Shown here piece by piece: positions 18,366 to 26,311 of a stretch of 64,000 nt of DNA. The DNA is from Streptomyces humi. GTDB taxonomy: Bacteria; Actinomycetota; Actinomycetes; Streptomycetales; Streptomycetaceae. The notes below the pieces were generated by a model. It did no database searches and was not told the DNA's origin. It worked only from the letters and a program-made list of their open reading frames with translations. The stretch lies in the NCBI RefSeq assembly GCF_001005085.2, contig NZ_LBMU02000053.1, forward strand, positions 17,907 through 81,906, read 5' to 3'. Made by a program: the position numbers and the translations under genes. Each line of letters opens with the position of its first letter. Within the stretch, counting starts at the first letter, position 1.

Positions 18366-20329
18366 GCCGACGCCTCCGTCTGTTCCGTCTGCTCTTCGGT
18401 CTGTCCTTCCGTCTGCTCTTCCGTCTGCCCTTCGGTCTTCCCTTCGGTCTGTGCCTCGGCCTGTGCTTCGGTCTGTGCCTGGGTTTGTGCTTCGGCCTGT
18501 GCCTGGGGCTGTGCCTCCGTCGGTGCCTCCCCCAGGGCCTCGCGGACCTGGGCCACCGTGAGCCACCGCTGTGGGGCGAGCACCTTCGTCACCTGCGGGG
18601 CGAAGGACGGCGAGGAGACCACGATGTCGTCCGTCGGCCCGTCCGCGATCACCTCGCCGTCCGCGAGCAGCACCACCCGGTGCGCGATCTCGGCGGCCAG
18701 CTCCACGTCGTGGGTGGCCAGCACGATCGCGTGCCCGTCGGCGGCGAGCGCGCGCAGCACACCCACCAGCCGGGCCTTCGCCGCGTAGTCCAGGCCCCGG
18801 GTCGGCTCGTCCAGCAGGAGCAGCGGCGGCCGGGCGGTCAGTACGACGGCCAGCGCGAGCGCCAGCCGCTGTCCCTCGGACAGATCCCGCGGATGCGTGC
18901 CGTCGGCGACCCCGGGCAGCAGCCCCGACACCAGCTCCCGGCAGGTCCCGGGCGCCGCCCCGGCGTCCCGGTCGGCGGCCGCGCACTCGGCGCCGACCGT
19001 GTCGGCGTACAGCAGGTCACGGGGTTCCTGCGGCACCAGCCCGACCAGGCGTACGAGGTCACGCGGGCGGCTGCGGTGCGGGGCGGCGCCGCCGACCCGG
19101 ATGCCTCCCGCGCTCGGCGTGACGAGCCCGACCAGGGCGCCGAGCAGGGTGGACTTCCCGGCGCCGTTCCGTCCCATGAGCGCGACCGTCTCACCGGGCG
19201 CGACCGTGAGATCGACCCGCCGGAGCGCGTCGATCCCCTCCCGCCGCACGGCGAGCCCCCGCACCTCGGCCGCCGGATCCGCGGCTCCGCCTGCCGGTTC
19301 CGCAGTTCCGTCGGCCGCCTCCGCAGCCCCGTCGGCCGGCCACTGGTGAGGGACCCCCGCCCGCCGGGCCTCCGGGGCCCGCCCGCCGAGCCGGTTCAGC
19401 ACCCGCACGGCGAGCGACGCCGGGGCGGTCCCGGGAGGCTGCTCGGTGACGTGCCTCGGCGTCCGCTCGGCGGGCCGGTGTGCGACTCGCGTGCCCTGCT
19501 GCCGCGGGGAGCGGTCGGTGAGACGGTCGCGCAGTGCGGCGGCCCGGCGGCGGGCGTCGCGCACCGTCATCGGCAGGGGGGACCAGCCGGCCAGCCGGCC
19601 CAGCTGCACCACCGGCGGACACACCGGGGACACGGCCATCACCTCGGCGGGGGTGCCGGTCACCGGCGCCGCTCCCGCACCCGGCAGCAGCACCACCCGG
19701 TCGGCGTACTGCACCACCCGCTCCAGCCGGTGCTCCGCCATGAGGACCGTCGTCCCCAGGTCGTGCACCAGCCGTTGGAGCACGGCCAGCACCTCCTCCG
19801 CGGCGGCCGGATCCAGCGCCGAGGTCGGCTCGTCCAGCACCAGGACCCGAGGATGCGGGGTGAGCACCGAGCCGATCGCCACCCGCTGCCGCTGCCCGCC
19901 CGAGAGCGTCGCGATCTGCCGGTCCCGCAGCTCGGCGAGCCCCAGGAGATCGAGGGTCTCCTCCACCCGGCGCCGCATCACGCCCGGCGCGATCCCCAAC
20001 GACTCCATTCCGTACGCGAGTTCGTCCTCCACCGTGTCGGTCACGAAGTGGGCGAGCGGATCCTGCCCCACCGTGCCCACCACGTCGGCGAGTTCACGCG
20101 GCGGGTGGGTGCGGGTGTCCCGGCCCGCGACCGTCACCCGGCCGCGCAGGGTGCCGCCGGTGAAGTGCGGCACCAGTCCGCTCACGGAGTTGAGCACCGT
20201 CGACTTGCCGGTCCCGGACGGCCCCACGAGCAGGACGAGTTCACCCTCCGGCACCTCGAAGTCGATGCCCTGGACGGCCGGCCGGGCAGCGTCCTCGTAC
20301 GTCACGGAGACATCCTCGAAGCGGATCAC
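18362..20329 (-). CDS. ECF transporter fused double ATPase (A-A' component)
   Basis: 655 residues with two ABC domains. Domain 1 has Walker A GPSGTGKST, signature LSGGQRQRV and Walker B VLVLDEPTSAL; domain 2 has GRNGAGKST, LSEGQRLAL and LLLLDEPTRGL. A linker of about 90 residues joins them. The C-terminal 55 residues are a Gln/Glu/Thr/Ala repeat (TEAQAEAQ, TEGQTEEQ) made by in-frame hexanucleotide repeats, not part of any ABC fold. GTG at 20329 follows AAGGAGGAG and overlaps the T-component stop by four bases. It powers uptake with the CbiQ-like and S proteins. Confidence 0.9.
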   Translation of the reverse strand: MIRFEDVSVTYEDAARPAVQGIDFEVPEGELVLLVGPSGTGKSTVLNSVSGLVPHFTGGTLRGRVTVAGRDTRTHPPRELADVVGTVGQDPLAHFVTDTVEDELAYGMESLGIAPGVMRRRVEETLDLLGLAELRDRQIATLSGGQRQRVAIGSVLTPHPRVLVLDEPTSALDPAAAEEVLAVLQRLVHDLGTTVLMAEHRLERVVQYADRVVLLPGAGAAPVTGTPAEVMAVSPVCPPVVQLGRLAGWSPLPMTVRDARRRAAALRDRLTDRSPRQQGTRVAHRPAERTPRHVTEQPPGTAPASLAVRVLNRLGGRAPEARRAGVPHQWPADGAAEAADGTAEPAGGAADPAAEVRGLAVRREGIDALRRVDLTVAPGETVALMGRNGAGKSTLLGALVGLVTPSAGGIRVGGAAPHRSRPRDLVRLVGLVPQEPRDLLYADTVGAECAAADRDAGAAPGTCRELVSGLLPGVADGTHPRDLSEGQRLALALAVVLTARPPLLLLDEPTRGLDYAAKARLVGVLRALAADGHAIVLATHDVELAAEIAHRVVLLADGEVIADGPTDDIVVSSPSFAPQVTKVLAPQRWLTVAQVREALGEAPTEAQPQAQAEAQTQAQTEAQAEAQTEGKTEGQTEEQTEGQTEEQTEQTEASA

Positions 20330-21525
20330 GACGGCTCCTCCTTCGGGTCCTTCACAACGATCAGGGCGGGCAGCAGCCCGAGCAGCACGGCGGCCGCCGG
20401 CCACAGCGGAAGCGCCGGGGCGACCAGCGGTACGACCCCGGGACGCAGCGCGTCCGGATCGCGGGCCCCGGCGAGCGTGAGCAGCCCCGCGACGGCCGCC
20501 CCCGCCCCGGACACCAGCCAGGCGCGTGCGTCCCAGGGATCAGGCCGGTAGCGGGTCCGCAGCGAACGGCGGCCGCCCAGCCGCAGTCCCGCCAGCGCGG
20601 CCCCGACCCCGGCCAGCAGCAGGGGCAGCCCGTAGCCGCCGCCCTCCGCGGTGAGCAGCCCGTACGTGCCCGCGCACACCCCGAGCAGCCCGCCGAGGGT
20701 GAGCGCGGCCGTCGTACGGCGGACCCGGTCCGGAACGTCGGCGCTGCGGCCGTAACCGCGCGCGTCCATCGCGGCGGCGAGCGCGACCGAACGCTCCAAT
20801 GCCCCCTCCAGCACCGGGAGTCCCACCTGGAGCAGTCCGCGGACCCCGGAGTCGGGGCGCCCGCGCAGCCTGCGGGCGGCCCGCAGCCGCTGGGCGTCGG
20901 CGATGAGATGCGGCGCGAAGGTGAGCGCGACGACCACGGCCACCCCCATCTCGTACAGGGCCCCGGGCAGCGACTTCAGCAGCCGGGCCGGATGGGCGAG
21001 GGCGTTCGCGGCACCGACGCAGATCAGCAGGGCGGCGATCCGGAGCCCGTCGTACAGGGAGAAGACGAGCCCCTCGGCGCTGACCCGGCCGCCGAGCCGG
21101 ATGCCCTGGGCCCAGTGCGGAAGGGGCACTTCGGGAAGGGTGACGAGGGTGTGCGAACCGGGGACGGGCGAGCCGAGCACCACGGTGAAGGCGAGGCGCA
21201 CGACCAGCACGGCGAGGGCGAGCCGGGCGAAGGCACCGTAGGAACGGGACCAGGGGCCCGGGGTGCGGCAGGCGGCCACGACGTACCCGGTCACCGCGAC
21301 GAGCAGCCCGAGGAGCAAGGGATTGGAGGTACGGGACGCGGCCACCCCGAGCGACAGCGACCAGACCCACCAGGCACCGGGATGGACGGTGAAGCGGCGA
21401 CGACGCCGGGGCCGCGGGGATCTCGCCCCGGCGGCACGACCGGCCGCGGCCGGGACGTGCCCCGTCAGGGGCGCGGGGATCCGCGCGACCGGCCGCCGGA
21501 CACCCGCACCGTGACGATCACGCAT
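20326..21525 (-). CDS. ECF transporter transmembrane (T) component, CbiQ-like
   Basis: 399 residues. A disordered basic N-terminus of about 45 residues precedes the membrane part (WWVWSLSLGVAASRTSNPLL). The coupling region carries AMDARGYGRSADV, the Ala-Arg-Gly motif that docks onto the ATPases, and LLQVGLPVLEGALERSVALA. The extra N-terminal codons overlie a copy of a dispersed repeat. ATG at 21525 overlaps the upstream stop by eight bases. Third gene of the operon. Confidence 0.85.
   Translation of the reverse strand: MRDRHGAGVRRPVARIPAPLTGHVPAAAGRAAGARSPRPRRRRRFTVHPGAWWVWSLSLGVAASRTSNPLLLGLLVAVTGYVVAACRTPGPWSRSYGAFARLALAVLVVRLAFTVVLGSPVPGSHTLVTLPEVPLPHWAQGIRLGGRVSAEGLVFSLYDGLRIAALLICVGAANALAHPARLLKSLPGALYEMGVAVVVALTFAPHLIADAQRLRAARRLRGRPDSGVRGLLQVGLPVLEGALERSVALAAAMDARGYGRSADVPDRVRRTTAALTLGGLLGVCAGTYGLLTAEGGGYGLPLLLAGVGAALAGLRLGGRRSLRTRYRPDPWDARAWLVSGAGAAVAGLLTLAGARDPDALRPGVVPLVAPALPLWPAAAVLLGLLPALIVVKDPKEEPS
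21464..21502. repeat. Short dispersed repeat copy inside the T-component gene
   Basis: GTCAGGGGCGCGGGGAT followed by CCGCGCGACCGGCCG is a near copy of the element at 59954-59999 (GTGAGGGGCGCGGGGAAA, CGCGCGACCGGCC). Here it encodes part of the poorly conserved N-terminal tail of the T component. Confidence 0.6.
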
Positions 21526-22156
21526 TCTTCCGCCGCCGGGCCTGCCAGAACGCCCCCGCCGCCAGGGCCACGACCACCCCCGACCCGGCCAGCAGTCCCA
21601 CCGACGGACCGCTGCCCGGCTTGCCTTCCGCCGTCGCCGTCACCTGCTCCCCGCACCCTTTCGCGGGATACCCGGCGATGGCGCACAGCAACGCGTTCGT
21701 GTCGTACCGCAACGGCTTCGCCACCGCGGCCAGCGCCTCCGCCGACGTCGCGTCGCCGGGCACCACCGCGCACGCCGTCCGGCGCGCCGGCGGCTTCTCG
21801 CCCGACGGCGCGTCCGCCGGTGTGCCGAAGTCGAGGACCAGCGCGACCCGCTTCTTCCCCCGGACCGCGTCCGTCCCGGCGCAGACCGTGCCGAAGTCCG
21901 CGGCCCCGCGGGGCCGCGACGCGTCGCCCGAGTCCTCGCTCACCGCGAAGCGGAACCCCTCCACCGCGCCGTCGGCCGGCCGCGCCGTGGCCGGACCCTG
22001 CGTGGCGTACGTCCAGCGGCCGCCGTCCCGCTCCCAGAAGGACCAGTAGCGGTAGCCGGCGGCCTGCGCCTGCCCCGCCGAACACAGGGCCAGCAGTACG
22101 CCGAGGGCCGGCAGCACGGTCAGGAGCAGCGGCTGCGCACGGCGGCCCGCCGTCAC
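21518..22156 (-). CDS. Surface-anchored small domain protein, DUF4430/transcobalamin beta-domain-like
   Basis: 212 residues. The signal peptide is about 1-33 (ending AGQAQAA). The domain then starts YRYWSFWERDGGRWTYATQG and continues PATARPADGAVEGFRFAV, with paired cysteines further on (VCAG, TACAV, LLCAI, GCGEQ). A C-terminal helix (GLLAGSGVVVALAAGAFW) with QARRRKNA anchors it outside the membrane. The W-x-x-W...DG-x-(V/I)-E-x-(F/W)-R-(F/Y) layout recalls the DUF4430 beta-domain of transcobalamin and intrinsic factor. GTG at 22156 overlaps the preceding stop by four bases. The beta-domain call is inference from pattern and context. Confidence 0.6.
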   Translation of the reverse strand: MTAGRRAQPLLLTVLPALGVLLALCSAGQAQAAGYRYWSFWERDGGRWTYATQGPATARPADGAVEGFRFAVSEDSGDASRPRGAADFGTVCAGTDAVRGKKRVALVLDFGTPADAPSGEKPPARRTACAVVPGDATSAEALAAVAKPLRYDTNALLCAIAGYPAKGCGEQVTATAEGKPGSGPSVGLLAGSGVVVALAAGAFWQARRRKNA

Positions 22157-23355
22157 GGCTGCTGCTTCCGGCGGCCGCTGAACAGGAAGCCGATGCCGAT
22201 GCCGGCGACCAGACCCGTGCCGACGATCCACCAGACGCCGGCGCCCGACGACGTCCGCTCCTCGGTGTGGGCCGCGGCCGTCCGCGGCGCCGGCCCGGTC
22301 GCGGCGAGCGACGCCACCAGGTCCGTACCGCCGAAGTCACGCGGGTTCGCGCCCATCGCGTGCGCGGCGAAGACCAGTTCGGCGTAGGCCGCGGGTCCGC
22401 TCAGCTTCGCCCAGGGCGTGGCATGGGCCGCCAGCCAGGCGTACGGCTTCCTCGCCTGCTCCGTCCAGCCCTGCGCGGCCAGCGCGACGACCGCGTCGGC
22501 GGTGTTGCCGTAGTCCGGCTGCGGCGCGGCACCGGCGAGCGCGGAGACGAGGTAGCCCTTGGCGGCCAGGGTGTCCGTCAGGTAGGCGGCGCCGTTGCGC
22601 GCCACCTCCGTGCGCGTCAGCGCCTTGCCGGAGTCGGCGCAGGCAGGACCCTGCGCCGAGGCCTTGCCGGCGGTCGCCACGAACCCCTTGCCGAGTGCGG
22701 CCAGCACCCCGGCCGCGGTCGCGTCCGCGTTGGCGGCGAGCCCGCCCTTCTTGTCCGGCTGGTAGGCGAGCCCGCCGCCGCCGTCCTGGTCGCAGCGGAC
22801 GGACCACTTCGACAGCAGGTCGTACGGCGTCCGGTCGGCCCGCGCGCCGGCCGCGGTGAGCGCGCCGACGACGACGGACGTCGAGTTGGTGTCGCTGCCG
22901 CCGCCGGGCGTGTAGCTCCAGCCGCCGTCCGTGTTCTGCACGGACTTCAGCCAGGTCACCGCCCTGCCGACCGCGTCGTCGTGACCGCCGACCGCCTTCA
23001 GGGCCTGGACGGCGGCCGCCGTGCTGTTCGTGTCGACCGTCACCTTGGCGTCGCACGCGGCCGCCGGCTCGGCCCGGAACGCGGCGAACGAGCCGTTCGC
23101 GCACTGCTGCCCGGTCAGCCAGTCCACCGCCTTCGTGGCCGGGGTCACCCCGACCGTGCGCTGGGCGAGCAGCGCCAGGGACTGCCGCCAGACACCGTCG
23201 AACTTGGGGTCCGCGCTGCCGTACAGCCCCGAGGGGCGGACCGTCGAGGCGGACGGGGACGGGGTGCCGGCGGCCAGGGCGGCCGTCGCGGGCGTGGCCG
23301 CGCCGATGACGGCGGTGGCGGCCAGCACCGCGGCGCTGCGGCGGAGGACGTTCAT
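22153..23355 (-). CDS. Surface-anchored alpha6-alpha6 barrel protein (terpenoid-cyclase/transcobalamin alpha-domain-like)
   Basis: 400 residues. Signal peptide about 1-29, then repeated barrel helix pairs: AVDWLTGQQCANGSFAAF, VDTNSTAAAVQALKAVGG, AVTWLKSVQNTDGGWSYTPG, DTNSTSVVVGALTAAGA, NADATAAGVLAALGKG and GNTADAVVALAAQGW. The repeating (Q)xxDGGW...(D/N)(T/A)xxTAxxVxAL is the squalene-cyclase/prenyltransferase fold, also used by the cobalamin-binding alpha-domain. A C-terminal helix (VWWIVGTGLVAGIGIGFLFS) plus GRRKQQP anchors it. ATG at 23355. First gene behind the B12 riboswitch, so an extracellular corrinoid binder is likelier than an enzyme (inference). Confidence 0.75.
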   Translation of the reverse strand: MNVLRRSAAVLAATAVIGAATPATAALAAGTPSPSASTVRPSGLYGSADPKFDGVWRQSLALLAQRTVGVTPATKAVDWLTGQQCANGSFAAFRAEPAAACDAKVTVDTNSTAAAVQALKAVGGHDDAVGRAVTWLKSVQNTDGGWSYTPGGGSDTNSTSVVVGALTAAGARADRTPYDLLSKWSVRCDQDGGGGLAYQPDKKGGLAANADATAAGVLAALGKGFVATAGKASAQGPACADSGKALTRTEVARNGAAYLTDTLAAKGYLVSALAGAAPQPDYGNTADAVVALAAQGWTEQARKPYAWLAAHATPWAKLSGPAAYAELVFAAHAMGANPRDFGGTDLVASLAATGPAPRTAAAHTEERTSSGAGVWWIVGTGLVAGIGIGFLFSGRRKQQP

Positions 23356-23474
23356 GATCGGCGGCTGCCTCTCCCTGCTCGGGAGCCGGGCAGCGCGGGA
23401 CACCCCGGCGGCTCGGCTCCGTGACCTCGACGGTGCCGTGTGCCGACGGACGCCGGCACACCTGAGCCGTGCAA

Positions 23475-23630
23475 CGTCCCGGGCGGGGTGGTCCGGCTTG
23501 CCGATCGGCGGCTCACGGACAGGGGTCTCCCCGGTTCGAGCGAAGCCGAGAAATGGGGAAGGGGCGGCGTCGGGTTTGCACCGGCTTCCCCCCGTACGGG
23601 TGATGACGACCCCCGCTACCTTACCGGCCG
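23475..23630 (-). promoter_or_regulatory. Cobalamin (adenosylcobalamin-type) riboswitch
   Basis: Read on the minus strand, GGTAAGGTAGC (from 23625) opens the element. The core GGGAAGCCGGTGCAAACCC then GACGCCGCCCC (23593-23561) is the conserved cobalamin-aptamer block. GTCCGTGAGCCGCC and the B12-box-like AAGCCGGACCACC (23499-23487) follow. All sit 120-270 bases upstream of the first gene of the five-gene ECF operon. Family knowledge: cobalamin binding shuts the operon off. The remaining about 120 bases to the start codon would hold the expression platform. Confidence 0.85.
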
Positions 23631-23680
23631 GTTCGGGGAGGCTGAGAGGCGGCTGTGCGACAACGGCCGGGCGGACGTCC

Positions 23681-24724
23681 TCAGGCCGCGGTAGCGACCG
23701 GGTCGATGGCCGCCGACAGGTGGCGGGCCAGCCGGCGCAGGGCGCCGTCGCAGTCGGCCGGGGTCTCGCCGACCGCGACCCAGAGCGCGAGCCGGTCGGC
23801 GTCGGTCGCGTGCGGGCCGGCGGTGACGAGACCGCCGGGCTCCCGGGTGAGGATCATGCGGTCGGCGCCGGGCTCCCGGGCCGCGTCGGGGGAGAGTTCC
23901 AGGTGGTCGAGGCGGCCGGTGACGGCCGGATAGGCGAACTGGACCGCGGCCGCCCGCTGCCGGGTCGGCGTGGTGTCGGGCAGTTCGCCGGTGGCGAGCG
24001 CGGCCGCGGCCCGGGCGAGGTCGACGCCGGTGGCCCGCCTGACGAGCAGCGGGATCAGGTCGCCCGGCAGGTGGGGGGTGACGTCGGTGACCCGGGGGCC
24101 GCGGTCGGTGAGCTGTAAGCCGATGTGCAGGACGCCCCGGGTGACGCCGAGAGCGTGCACGGCACGGTCGACGGCCAGCCGCAGGAAACGGTTGTGCAGC
24201 AGACCGTCGTGGGCGTGCACGGTGTGCCGCAGCGGCCGCCGGGCGGGCGCCGGGCCCGGCGCCGTCCTGGTGATGGCGGCGATCCGGATCTCCCCGTCCA
24301 GGACGACGGTCTCGGCGCTCACCCGGGGCGTGCCGGGATCCTCGGCGGGGTCGCCCGTGGGGACGTTGCCGGCGGCCAGCAGCGCGCGCAGGGCGGCCGG
24401 GTCGGCGCAGGCGGCGGCCGTGGCGGGGGAGAGGCCCGGCAGCCCCGACTGCGCGGCGATCCGGGCGGCGGCGACCACGTACTCGCCCGACTGGGTCAGC
24501 ACGCCACGGACCCGGTGCCGGGCCGCGAACCGCACCACCGCCGAAGCCGTCGCCCCGCCCTTGCCGGGGTCCGCCGCGAGGTGACCGGCCAGGTACGGGA
24601 GCGCCCAGGCGGGCGGCGCGGCGTCCACCAGCAGCACCGGGCGGACCGCGGCGACCCGGGCCAGCGTGAACTCGTCGTAGGCGCGCCGGCGGCCGGCGCC
24701 GAGGAGCAGGACGGGCTGCGGCAT
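23681..24724 (-). CDS. ATP-grasp-like protein
   Basis: 347 residues. It starts PQPVLLLGAGRRRAYDEFTL, a Rossmann-like pre-ATP-grasp strand and Gly loop. It has RHRVRGVLTQSGEYVVAAARI and IAAQSGLPGLSPATAAACAD, as in carbamoyl-phosphate-synthetase-type ligases, then PRVSAETVVLDGEIRIAA and the metal-side GVTRGVLHIGLQLTDRGPRV and VTDVTPHLPGDLIPLLV segments. The canonical K-P...G ATP lysines are hard to see, so it may be degenerate. ATG at 24724. It lies just upstream of the cobalamin riboswitch in the same direction, but has its own unit. Probably ligates a carboxylate to an amine; substrate unknown. Confidence 0.65.
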   Translation of the reverse strand: MPQPVLLLGAGRRRAYDEFTLARVAAVRPVLLVDAAPPAWALPYLAGHLAADPGKGGATASAVVRFAARHRVRGVLTQSGEYVVAAARIAAQSGLPGLSPATAAACADPAALRALLAAGNVPTGDPAEDPGTPRVSAETVVLDGEIRIAAITRTAPGPAPARRPLRHTVHAHDGLLHNRFLRLAVDRAVHALGVTRGVLHIGLQLTDRGPRVTDVTPHLPGDLIPLLVRRATGVDLARAAAALATGELPDTTPTRQRAAAVQFAYPAVTGRLDHLELSPDAAREPGADRMILTREPGGLVTAGPHATDADRLALWVAVGETPADCDGALRRLARHLSAAIDPVATAA

Positions 24725-24993
24725 CGGTTCGCCTCACCTTCGCGGGGAGGAGGCGGGGCGGCGGTTCGCCCCCGGCCGCCACTCCCCCGTAGGCGGCACC
24801 CGGAGCGGTTCGGTTCGACCGTGGCCTGGTGGGGGTGATCCTTTCCTGCCGAACCGTCACATGTCAACGATTGCTGCCCAATTCCGCAGTGGACCTTGTC
24901 ATGTCTGGTGGACCGTACGGGTGATTGGGTAGCCTCGCGTCTGCCCGGCCGAGCGACCGCCGAGCGCCCGTCGACGCGTCCAGGGGGACCTTG

Positions 24994-25575
24994 GTGAGTG
25001 ACGCCCATGCCCCGCTGTCCGATGTGCTGGCACGGCTCGGGGAGCTGACCGGACGCCACGGCCGGCTGTCCGAGGTACTGGACGTGGCCGATCTGTCGCA
25101 GCGCACCGGCATCCCCGTCGGCGTCGTCGCCGAACTGCTCGCCGGTGGCACCGCACCGCAGACCGGACTCGCCGAACGGGTGCGGCAGCGGCTGGACTTC
25201 ATTCGCGAGAACCGGCGCAGGCCGGACGGCAAGCGGTACTCGCTGGGCGAACTCGCGGCGATCGCCGGCACCAGCAGGCAGTGGCTGAGCGAGTGGCGCA
25301 AGAGCGGCCTGCCGAGCCTCGAACACACCGACCGGCTACGGCGGTTCTTCGAGCTGCCGGCCGGGTTCTTCACCGCCGACGAGCCCGAGGCGCTGTACGA
25401 GGCGCTACAGCCGGTGCTCCAGGGCCTGGAGGCCCAGGCCGACCCGCTCTCCCGGCTGCGCGACAGCGGCCTGGTCCGGCTGGCCGCCCGCGCACCCCAG
25501 ATGAACGCCCGGCAGCTGGCCACGCTCGCCGACCTGGCGGAGCTGATCATCACCTCCGAAGGTGCCGTCAACTAG
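24994..25575 (+). CDS. XRE-family DNA-binding regulator
   Basis: 193 residues. The central region is a helix-turn-helix: YSLGELAAIAGTSRQWLSEW followed by RKSGLPSLEHTDRLRRFFEL. An earlier VADLSQRTGIPVGVVAELLA forms a second HTH-like helix pair. The C-terminal part (ALQPVLQGLEAQADPLSRLR, ARQLATLADLAELI) is helical and probably dimerises. GTG at 24994 follows AGGGGGA. It heads a run with the HExxH protein, the pattern of XRE-ImmA pairs in which the protease cleaves or relieves the regulator. Confidence 0.8.
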   Translation: MSDAHAPLSDVLARLGELTGRHGRLSEVLDVADLSQRTGIPVGVVAELLAGGTAPQTGLAERVRQRLDFIRENRRRPDGKRYSLGELAAIAGTSRQWLSEWRKSGLPSLEHTDRLRRFFELPAGFFTADEPEALYEALQPVLQGLEAQADPLSRLRDSGLVRLAARAPQMNARQLATLADLAELIITSEGAVN

Positions 25576-25659
25576 GCCTGGACCAGAGCGACTTACCATG
25601 TCAGGGAAACCGAGACCGATGCCGATGGGAACGCCGACCGCCAGCGAGGACGCCGACGC

Positions 25660-26232
25660 ATGAGCCCGACCCGATCGCCCAAGCGGTTCCTCGCCCAGCT
25701 CGTCCGGGACACCGCCCGCACGCTGGAGCCGCCGACCCGGCCCGAGGCGTTCCTGCACGCGCTGTGCGCCACGCTCAGCCCGCGCCTCGACCGTCCGGTC
25801 AGACTCAGGTTCCTCACCTTCCCGCCCGGACTCGACGTCTCCGGGATCACCCTCGCCAAGGACGACGAGTACATCGTCGTGGTCGAGAAACGGGCCGCCG
25901 ACGCCCACAAGTTCGTGATCGCCGGACACGAGATCGGACACATCCACTACGGCACGCTGGACGTCCACTACGACGTCGGCCTGCCCGCCGCCGCGCGCCG
26001 GCTGCTCGACCGGTCCGACGAGGACATCCCCTGGGACCGGGTCGTCGCGCTGGCCACCCGGTCGCCGGCCGCCTCCGCCGCCGACGCCGAGTGGGAGGCC
26101 GAGGAGTGCGGGCTGCGGCTCGCCGCCAAGTTCCACAAGGTCGTGGGTCCCTACGCGGCGACCGGCCGGTTCTCCCAGGACACCCTCACCGACCGCCTGT
26201 CGTCCTCCCTGGGCAACATCGGCGGCCCGTGA
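25660..26232 (+). CDS. ImmA/IrrE-type (DUF955) zinc metallopeptidase
   Basis: 190 residues. The zinc motif is KFVIAGHEIGHIHYG near residue 87, with HExxH intact and a downstream acidic ligand candidate in AEWEAEECGLRLA near residue 147, where ImmA/IrrE proteins carry the third ligand. Before it is DEYIVVVEKR, the edge strand. ATG at 25660. It follows the XRE gene after 84 bases, so probably antagonises it. What signal activates it is unknown; the two downstream genes may be part of the same unit. Confidence 0.8.
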   Translation: MSPTRSPKRFLAQLVRDTARTLEPPTRPEAFLHALCATLSPRLDRPVRLRFLTFPPGLDVSGITLAKDDEYIVVVEKRAADAHKFVIAGHEIGHIHYGTLDVHYDVGLPAAARRLLDRSDEDIPWDRVVALATRSPAASAADAEWEAEECGLRLAAKFHKVVGPYAATGRFSQDTLTDRLSSSLGNIGGP

Positions 26233-26311
26233 TGCGCGGGAGGCCTGGCGGCACGGACGCGGGTGGCGCCGTGCCCGGCGCGGTATCGGTGACGCACCCG
26301 GGGCGCTTCCG

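Noticed and set aside
22153..23355. Calling the alpha-barrel protein a squalene cyclase or prenyltransferase
   Set aside because: It is exported and anchored, lacks the DxDD or zinc/prenyl catalytic residues I would expect, and lies in a cobalamin-controlled transport operon.
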